Position numbers and translations under genes: made by a program
NCBI RefSeq assembly: GCF_008831285.2
Contig: NC_045149.1
Span: 560,001-624,000, forward strand
Reading direction: 5' to 3'
From: Nymphaea colorata
Lineage: Eukaryota > Streptophyta > Magnoliopsida > Nymphaeales > Nymphaeaceae
Length of the DNA: 64,000 nucleotides
Notes under the pieces: generated by a model
Database searches by the model: none
Told to the model about the DNA's origin: nothing
Seen by the model: the letters and a program-made list of their open reading frames with translations, nothing else
Shown: piece by piece, positions 56,001 to 64,000 of the stretch
How positions within the stretch are numbered: position 1 is the stretch's first letter
Layout: every line of letters starts with the position of its first letter

Positions 56001-56940
56001 TGTCTCATATTTACTATAAGTTTAGATATTAGAAGTTTATCATATTTGAGGACGAAGAATATGACTTAAAACAATGAACAAGTGAACTATTTAGTACAAC
56101 ACCTATTGAAGCAAACTTATATACCTAGCATGACATCAAGAGGTAGTCACAAGAGAAGCACATATACAGATATTAAAAGGAAAATTATTGAAAGTACTGC
56201 CCGATATTCACAAAGGACAAAATTAAGAATAAATTAAAAATGTAAATGAAGTTTGACAATCTCTAAGAAATTTGCAATACAAGTGGATTAAGATAATACC
56301 CAAACAAAAAGTATATGGAAGTTAATCTAAAGGTATGGACAACTATATCTACGTAACTGTATGATATTTGCGTTATTTTTGTGTTATGAATGAAGTTTTA
56401 CCTCAATGTTTGACTACAGAGTATATTGCACAGATACCCAGATAGAAGGAAATACAAGAACACAAAGTAAAGGAGCTATAACGAATGCCTTGAGATATTC
56501 AGGTTGTCCAATGCCACTGGTAGGACCAGAGACACATGCAACAACATGTTCATGAATTAACTAATGATAAGAGCCCAATAATTCCACATATTTTGGCCTC
56601 AAATTTGATGAGAATCAATCATTCCCACACATGCTAAATGTTGAAAGTCTTAAGATTGCCTAAATTAATTCCCTTCAAATTCAAGTATCTCAAGTGCCTT
56701 CAACATTAAATAGTAGAAACATGCACAAAGCAAGAAAAAGGAAATTGGGTTAAAATGAAGGCTATTTTTGCACTCTCAAGCATCATTGTTAATAATGTGC
56801 AAACAATTGCCGAATGTCCCAAGTGTTATCAACTTTCACTTCAAAAAATTAGTATTTTACAGACATCCAAAAAAAACATTGGTAAATGTGCAACAAACAT
56901 CGACAAAATCTTTATCGATGTTTCCTTCAGACATTAGTGA
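53011..56940. other. Intergenic, no gene recognised
   Basis: AT-rich sequence with only short open frames on both strands. I see no conserved protein, LTR or terminal repeat. A repeated aaacctggttt word occurs between about 54,120 and 54,330 (at least four times), perhaps a decayed repeat. Confidence 0.45.
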
Positions 56941-57130
56941 ACAAAAAGTCAGTAATAGTATTAGCGGCCACTATAAAAATGTTAGTGCCACCGACATTTG
57001 TAAGAATTTTTATCGATACTTGGCTGGACGTCAATCAAAAGTATATCGATGTTTGCCTTGATGTTGATAAATCTTTAATCAATGTTTAGTTTAACATCAG
57101 TAATAATCTTTATTGATGCATTTCCATGTA
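56880..57130. repeat. Cluster of atcgatgttt-type subterminal repeats, possible CACTA end
   Basis: The word atcgatgttt or close variants occurs repeatedly in both orientations, and a CACTATAAAAATG string starts near 56,971. CACTA elements have such subterminal repeats and CACTA starts. With the minus-strand transposase remnant at 58,750-59,560 this could be its 3' end. The exact terminus is uncertain. Confidence 0.4.
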
Positions 57131-57260
57131 TCAATAAAGAGTTGTAAATCTTTATTTTTTTAATTGACAATTGAAATAAGCTTCAAAAATCAGAAATATA
57201 TCTAGAAATATAAACCTACTTATAATAAAGCAATATAAGTGCTTACATGTCCATAACTAA

Positions 57261-57261
<1 letters not shown>

Positions 57262-57303
<42 letters not shown>
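57262..57303. repeat. CA/TA compound microsatellite
   Basis: An acacac run followed directly by a tatata run. Confidence 0.9.
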
Positions 57304-57304
<1 letters not shown>

Positions 57305-58750
57305 TGAAGTTACAATTACATATTAAATGAGGTTACGTACGTATCCTCAATGCTATAACCTAAAACCAATCATCGCTGAGGTAAAAATGGTGTAAAGTTT
57401 GGTGATGTTGGCATGCTTAAAATGAACATTAAGAAAACAAGTTAGAATGATTAAGAATGAAGTTTAACAAATATAACTCATAACTGAAAGTTAAACTTTA
57501 CGTAACTGGAATTGCATGGCTGTTGTGCTATAAATTGAGTAATATTAACTTGAAATTCATGAAATTGGGACTTGGGCTTGGAAAGTTTATCCTTTAGTAC
57601 GATATTTTCTTCTTTTGGAGCACATATCATGCTTATGTTAGAGGATGAACCAACTTGAGAATGACTGACACTAATCGCCATCATTCATACTCAACCATGT
57701 CTCTCTTGCCCCATCGTCCTAGAGTAGACATCATTACTTTTTAGTGTATCTTCTGTCCCTTGAGGCAACCTTGGAAGTTATTTTTTTATTTGATCATACA
57801 AAATATAATGATATATATCATGGATTCAAATTTGCAACTGCTAAGATAGAAGAATGTAATTATTTGATTGACACTTACAATGACACTATTGGTTTTTGGG
57901 TTTGAGTAATTCGGGTTCCTATTAGTTCTAGCATCAATGAACTACTCAACATGTGATAGATGCTTTGAACATTCCCTAAATTGTACTTTGCAACACAATT
58001 TATAAGTTGATATTAATATGTTTAGTTATAGAATATACAAACCATGAAAACATTTACCTCACTATGTGTGCTTGTTGTATGCAAATATTTTTATTTAGCA
58101 TGTGGTTGTGCACTTTTTTTTTACTAATTTCTTAAAACACGAAAACACATATATTTTTTATGTTGTCCTTATGTGGAAAACCCTGTAATATACATAATAT
58201 ATTCATATGTTTGACTTCTCTTCAACAAATAATTTGTAATGGACTTTCAATGATCTTATGGATATTGTATTAGTTGACCATTGCATTACTATGAAGAGGT
58301 GCAAGTAGTTTGAATATTTTTCTACACTTATGCCTTCAATACCTGTACATGTGTGCATATCCATGCATAACCACTTATACAGGTGTCTTGTTTCTTCATA
58401 TGAGAATTTATAATTCTTCTTTTTTCATCAAATAAAGTAGATATCAGTATAAACCTTTGTATTTCATAATATTTATTTATGAAAATATTACATGCCTATA
58501 CACACTGCCAAATATCTATCTTGAATGATGATGGTAGTTTAGAAAAATTGTAACATACTAGCGACATAACAAAATGATATGCCTGTGTATCGATGTATGT
58601 CATCAAATGTTGAGTTTCTTCCACTACGTTGGGCCAACAAGTTCATTATTATTTTGTACTTCAAGCCATTTCTTAAATTGGCTGTAACTAGAGCTCGAGC
58701 GATCCTACATGTATTTCTACTTGGAGGCTCTACAAATAAATTAGATAATG

Positions 58751-59560
58751 TTAATACATATTAACAACAATATGTTGATAGACTAACCAACTATGAAGTT
58801 GATCATATTTGTTACTAGAAGGACGTGCATCATATGTTTGATCTTCACTACCTGCAACTTCCTGCTCGATGGTTTTGTATTTATCATCTATCTCATTGTC
58901 AGTCTCGTATGTTGGTGGAATAACACGCCTTCTCCTACATGTTCTCATCATATGTAAAACGTGAACAAAATATATACTAGTTATTAACCAATGTTGCATA
59001 TTCATTATACCTAACCCAATCAATTTCATTGTCGATGTTGTCAGCTTGACTACTTGATGAGTTTTGTACATATATATCACATCTGTTATATGTCTTAGTA
59101 TGTTGTCTAATTTCTAGGTTTTGATTTAATGACAACATGCCAATTATTGTCTACTGGATCATCCACATAAAAAGCTTATTAATGCTAAGGCGCTAAAACA
59201 AATGGTTCATCCACATCTGTAGCTTGTGTTAATACATGTGAACCCAAGTTCATCAACTTTAATGTCCCTTTGACATGCACTCAAGACATCATATCATTTG
59301 CATCTGAATATAACATACTCTAATTTCTCATAGTAATTGACCTTCATGTTTAGTGATGTATCGATAATATTCAACTTCACCAACATTAGGGGTATGTGCA
59401 TTAACAAGAATGTGAGTATGTGCATCAACAAGAACACCACTATTTTGGTATTTCATGTATGTATCTTTATCCCTTGTAAGTATGTGCATCAACAAGAACA
59501 CCACTATTCTAGTATTTCATGTATGTATCTTTATCCCTTGTACGAAATTTGAGACAATTA
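58751..59560 (-). pseudogene. CACTA (En/Spm) TNP2-type transposase remnant, DUF4216 region
   Basis: Minus-strand frames give FRTRDKDTYMKY and NSGVLVDAHT, then VNYYEKLEYVIF, VDELGFTCINTSY, EPFVLAP, FYVDDPVDNNWHVVIKSKPRN. This is the order of the DUF4216 C-terminal region of plant CACTA transposases (PFILASQ, QVFYVDDPVD, WHVVI). Many stops and frameshifts break it; an acidic tail (PPTYETDNEIDDKYK) follows. The main transposase domain was not recognised upstream. Confidence 0.78.
59415..59541. repeat. Tandem duplication, about 64 bp, in the CACTA remnant
   Basis: The segment from gtatgtgcatcaacaagaac through tttcatgtatgtatctttat to cccttgta occurs twice in a row with one or two differences. Confidence 0.9.
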
Positions 59561-61480
59561 AGCAATATCTTCTAGTATATGTTGATTTCCTTGATCTTGT
59601 TTTTCTATTATATAACATGACATACAAAATATATAAATATCACAAATAATGTAAATGGCTAAGAGTTATGTAAATATATGTGAAGTTTACATGCTTTTCA
59701 AACAAATCTTAAAACTTTGTTTTGTGGAGACGTTGCACGTCATTGGAATTCTTGAAACATTGTTTTGTAGTCAATCATAAGTGTTGCCTATAACAAAAAA
59801 AGTTTTACGTTATAGCATCAATATATATTATATAAATAATGTATTATACATAAGTGACGTTTATGATATTCTTACGTAATATATGGTAGAACAACCTTGC
59901 GATTAAATAGTATATAAGTATGCATTTGCTAGAGAGTTAAGGTGTTACCAACTCTGATGTACCTAATGGGCACCCCACTCTCTCTACACTAGATTCATCT
60001 TCTAGATGAACAATAGTATTTTTAGCATTCCTTTTAGGTCTATTCATTCTTAATTTTATATCCTGGTATATGTTAAACATAATGTCATATTTCATTCATC
60101 TTGCATTCCATATGCATTTGCATACCGTTCTTTCATTTCATATTCATGCATCTAGACTAAACTAATATTGCATAAGGGTGTGCGTGCCATCCTTTATCAC
60201 ATGCATGACTCTAGGGATCCTCGATAGGAGCCATCGTTGCATGGGTCCCACATGGCATGCATATAGTGAATATGTCTTCATTTTAGACAGACTATTCCTT
60301 GCGTCGTATTACTTAGGCTTAGTTATTTCATTCATGCATTTATAGCTCATGTACGCACCATCTAGTACATAAATTCATGCGACATATAGTGCATTGTACA
60401 TGCACTGTATGCATTATGTTAGGATTTTAACATGTTAATGTGTTTCGGGGTTTATGTGTTAAATCTGGGTTTCTTAGTATCATAGACTAGGACTTACTTG
60501 GATATTGTTCTTTCAATCTTGAGCTAGGGTTGTATGTTTACTATAGTTAATGTTTGGTTTTAAGGTGTATTTTGAGTGGGAATTAAGTAGATGCATCTTA
60601 TGTAATGTACAAATTGCAACAACCTTGAAGCGCTTATTTATGTCGAAAACCAAAATTTTCAACCAACTTTAATGCTTCATTTGATGTAGTTTTCTGATGA
60701 ATTTTAACTTCCAAATTTCACATTGTCTTGGCCCTTAGGTCCACCTTCACCAAACCAATTTTTACTAAGTTTAGACTTGATCTGATAAGGTTCTGGAAGG
60801 CATCCTAAATTTTAGTTTATGTTATTTTTAAATTTGTAAGCAAGCAAAATTTTACCCCTCCACACACAATAGGGGAGGCCGTATTACATGCAAGTGGGGA
60901 TTTTGAAAAATAGTTTGAAAAGCTTTAACTTACCTTCATTTAAAAATCCAGGTCCAAAATAAGGAGATGAGATCCATCCTATTGGTACAAGGTCCAACTA
61001 TTCTTAGCACCTTTTACCATGGGTGATCATACCATGATTAAATTTGTGTCCCTTAAATTTAAATGATCTAAACAATACTTAAAGAGTGCAACCTTCAATA
61101 TGTAAAGTTGGTGCATTTAGAAATGGCGTTAAGTTACCAATAAAAATTTATTTTGATATAAGGTTTTTGCAAAAATTTCTGAAATTGACTAGGTGCATTT
61201 CAATTGGTATTAGAGACATAGTACATTTTCTACAATTGGAGTCCCATTCAAAAGTCTGGGCACCAATTTTGTAATCTCTTAGAAGATAGTGGTGTGTGTA
61301 CGCATTCATATCATCCCATGGGTGCAAATATGCATGCACATCTTATATGTGTCATCTTACAAATTCTTAGAGAGATCAGATTATACTAAAAGGTCTGATT
61401 CACTTAGGTCAAGAATCGAGTTGGATTTAAATGAGGATTTGACCAGACTTGGATTGAATCAAGAACATGCCATTAGGTAG
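59561..61480. other. Intergenic, no gene recognised
   Basis: AT-rich. A region near 60,060-60,420 is dense in catgcat and tgcatt words. No protein family, LTR pair or terminal repeat was identified. Confidence 0.45.
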
Positions 61481-61489
61481 AGTTCATAT

Positions 61490-62100
61490 TGGGGGTCTAA
61501 TCTGATCCGGATGTTGTTGAATATGGATACAGACTTCAAATTACCATTTTAATCTGATCTGAACTCGGATTGTTGGATCCAGATCTGAGGTTTCCACCAA
61601 ATTACCATTTTAATCTGATCTGAACTCGGATTGTTGGATCCAGATCTGAAGTTTCCACCATCAGCCGGATTAGGATAGGGTGTCAAATCCAGATTTGGAC
61701 CTAAGGATTGGATCAAATATCTGATTCAATCTGGTTCAAGATGTTTAATATGTATTTGGACCTAATGTTTACATCATAATATGGATTTAGGTCTAATATT
61801 TGGATCAGAGGCCCGATCTGATCTGGTCTACTATGGGATTGGACCTAAAGTTTGGATTCAAGGTATAATCTAATCGGGTCTAAGATATAGAATATGGAGT
61901 TGGACCTAAGTTTGGATTAGATGTCGGATCTGACCTGGTTTAGGATGTTGAATATGGCTTTAGTTTTAAGGTTTAGGTCTGAGGTCTGATTTGATTCGAT
62001 TTAGGATGTTGACTTCCAAGCGAAGGTTTGGGTCAAGGGTGATCAGGTTTACAATGTTCGATTTGGGTCTAATCTAATCTAGTATGGAATATTATATTTG
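61490..62100. repeat. Degenerate minisatellite, about 60-bp units
   Basis: Words such as gatctgatctgg, ttggacctaa, ggtttggatc and aggatgttgaatatgg recur every 55-65 bp. The clearest pair is at 61,537-61,597 and 61,598-61,658, two nearly identical 61-bp units starting aaattaccattttaatctga. Confidence 0.8.
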
Positions 62101-64000
62101 GATCTGATTTCGTTAAGCACGAAAGTTACATTTGGCATGGTTAGTTTTAAATATAATTTTAAAATCTTGATTATATTCAAGATCAAATTTTGAAAAAGAA
62201 AATTTGATCTTGGTTTAAGTATGTGGATCAGACGAAATAGACTTAGGCTAGAAAGCACCTAAGTATTTTCCCGCATGGGACCATGAGCTCATTAAGGAAG
62301 AACACAAACCAAGCTTATGTTAAAAGAGAATTTATTTTAAAGGCCAAGTCCATAACCTTAGAGACTTTTTTGAAGTTTGCAAGATAGGTTGTCCGATAAG
62401 GGTGCCCAACCCAACCCATACTGGTTTTTATGAAAAGACTTAGAGTATAAAAGGGGAATGATTTAAAAAATCTAATTTTATATTTTAAATTATGGATCGG
62501 AACTAGAAGCTTTGGAAAATTAGAAATGGTTTTAAAGCCCTTAAAGTTTTGACAAGACAGTTAATGTTGCCTTGAAGAGAGGGAGGGAGCTTTAATATTT
62601 CGTGATTTTGAAAATGGTTTCCACAACAACTGGAAAGATTTTAAGAATAATTTAAAACATAAAGAACGATTATTAAATAGAAGTGAAATTCATCATGAAT
62701 ATCTATTAAGGAGGGGAAGCCATCTAACTAAATTTCTTAACTACCGGATAGGGTGACATACTCGAACTAGCATTCTGCTCCAAACTGCCATATAGGAACA
62801 GTAACTAGCTTGTTGGGTGCCCTCTACCTAATTGAACAACTTCTAGCACTAAGATACTGACTGAAATCTCCCTCTTATGCCTGTGTAGAATTACATAATT
62901 GATGTATCAAGTCTCAGAGATCATCAGCTTAATGTCGTTACTTGAAACCCTGCCATACATGACAACAATGCACAGGTACTTGTGTCGTGTGGGCCTAAAG
63001 AGTAGAAAACTAAGACCCACTAGACAGAACCTCTAATTAAAAGAACCCCATATTAGTCCCTATCCCATGCGAGCAACCAATCAGGGTCTACACGAGTATC
63101 CATAACACAAGAGAATACAAAATCCATCGAGATTGGAACTATACGGGATACACGTTAGCACGAGTTGCAACCCAAGGGCCCATGAGCATGCAAAATGTAT
63201 CCCACATGTGTTTGACATGGATAGACAAAAGCGGCATTAAAATGGTGTACAGAATTGAAAATCAGGCATAAAAGAAAATAAAAGGACTCTTTATCAACAA
63301 AAACTGAAAGTGAACAAAATCACCAGAATGAAGGACAAAGGCGAGATATTCAAAGCAGTAAAACAACGTAAAGGAGGAAGACTAGGAAAATAGAGAGATT
63401 AATGCTTTTACTAACCACAAAAAACGCTTTATAGAAAATAATAGACCGCGAGATCACTATCACAATATTGAGGAACATGGGTTTAAATAGGGAACCATAG
63501 GTCGTAACACCCACAAGATTATGGGCACCCAGCTACAAATACATGAACTAAGAAAAATATTAAGTCATATTATAAGTAATCCTTAAAATAAGTACAATCG
63601 AAATTGAGAAAATATTGGTTGATATTCACTTATGAGACAACCAAACCACAAAGGGGATTCAAAAACGATTTCGTAAGTATAAAATGGCAGAAATGAGCAT
63701 AAAAATGGGATATAATGTAGATTAGTTATATGAAGACTTTAAGATCTATCATAAAGAAGCCTAAATCCCGATTAATTTAAATGAACCATAAACAAATGAA
63801 GGACAAAATCATCAACAAAAGGTATTCAAATCACAGTAAGGAGATCAATCAAATAAGTTAAACATGTGGTCTAAAGTCAATAAAATAGAGTTAAAAGTGG
63901 GAGAAACAGGTGAGAGAAGTACACAGAAGGAAGATATCTAAACATTTGTTCACTAGCAACAATAATGAGAAACAAGGCAACCGGACCAAATTCAGGGCAT
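62101..64000. other. Intergenic, no gene recognised
   Basis: AT-rich sequence with no open frame of note and no recognisable TE protein. It may be LTR or other repeat sequence continuing past the window, but no partner copy lies inside it. Confidence 0.4.

Noticed and set aside
1-64000. CRISPR arrays, rRNA and tRNA genes
   Set aside because: No regularly spaced direct repeats with unique spacers, and no rRNA- or tRNA-like sequence was noticed; a tRNA scan was not possible by eye.

Overview
This is nuclear DNA from a flowering plant. It has one spliced gene with plant-type exons, very long introns packed with LTR retrotransposons and hAT, PIF/Harbinger and CACTA DNA transposons, and AT-rich intergenic DNA. 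I cannot name the species; the long TE-filled introns would fit a TE-rich angiosperm genome.

Minus strand, 52,499 down to 887: one apparently intact gene covers about four fifths of the window. I could join 33 exons into a continuous 995-residue M1 zinc aminopeptidase of the PepN / puromycin-sensitive type (Arabidopsis homologue MPA1, At1g63770). All reading phases agree and there is no premature stop. Five exons are shorter than 30 nt, one of them only 5 nt. The GAMEN motif, the HEXXH motif and the catalytic tyrosine all lie in or across these tiny exons. One intron is of GC-AG type.

Intron 27 (5,479-18,397) holds an eEF1A gene fragment, a decayed MSH6-like mismatch-repair pseudogene split by a Ty3/gypsy chromovirus (8,751-14,463, itself carrying a copia-like solo LTR), and a decayed hAT transposase gene. 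A small hAT element (16,070-16,752) sits inside that hAT gene and carries an inverted piece of the same transposase, giving a hairpin with arms of about 315 bp. Intron 23 (19,637-33,761) holds the 5' part of another hAT element, a 3.1-kb LTR with the start of gag from a Tekay/Del-like gypsy element, and a 5'-truncated Ty1/copia element split by a 2.3-kb PIF/Harbinger-like element. Intron 3 holds two related hAT elements with 8-bp target duplications.

Upstream of the gene (52,900-64,000) no gene was recognised. This part holds a CACTA (En/Spm) transposase remnant with a DUF4216 region near 58,750-59,560, a degenerate minisatellite near 61,490-62,100, and otherwise unassigned AT-rich sequence. 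No tRNA, rRNA or CRISPR array was seen. The first 880 bases are 3' UTR and downstream DNA.
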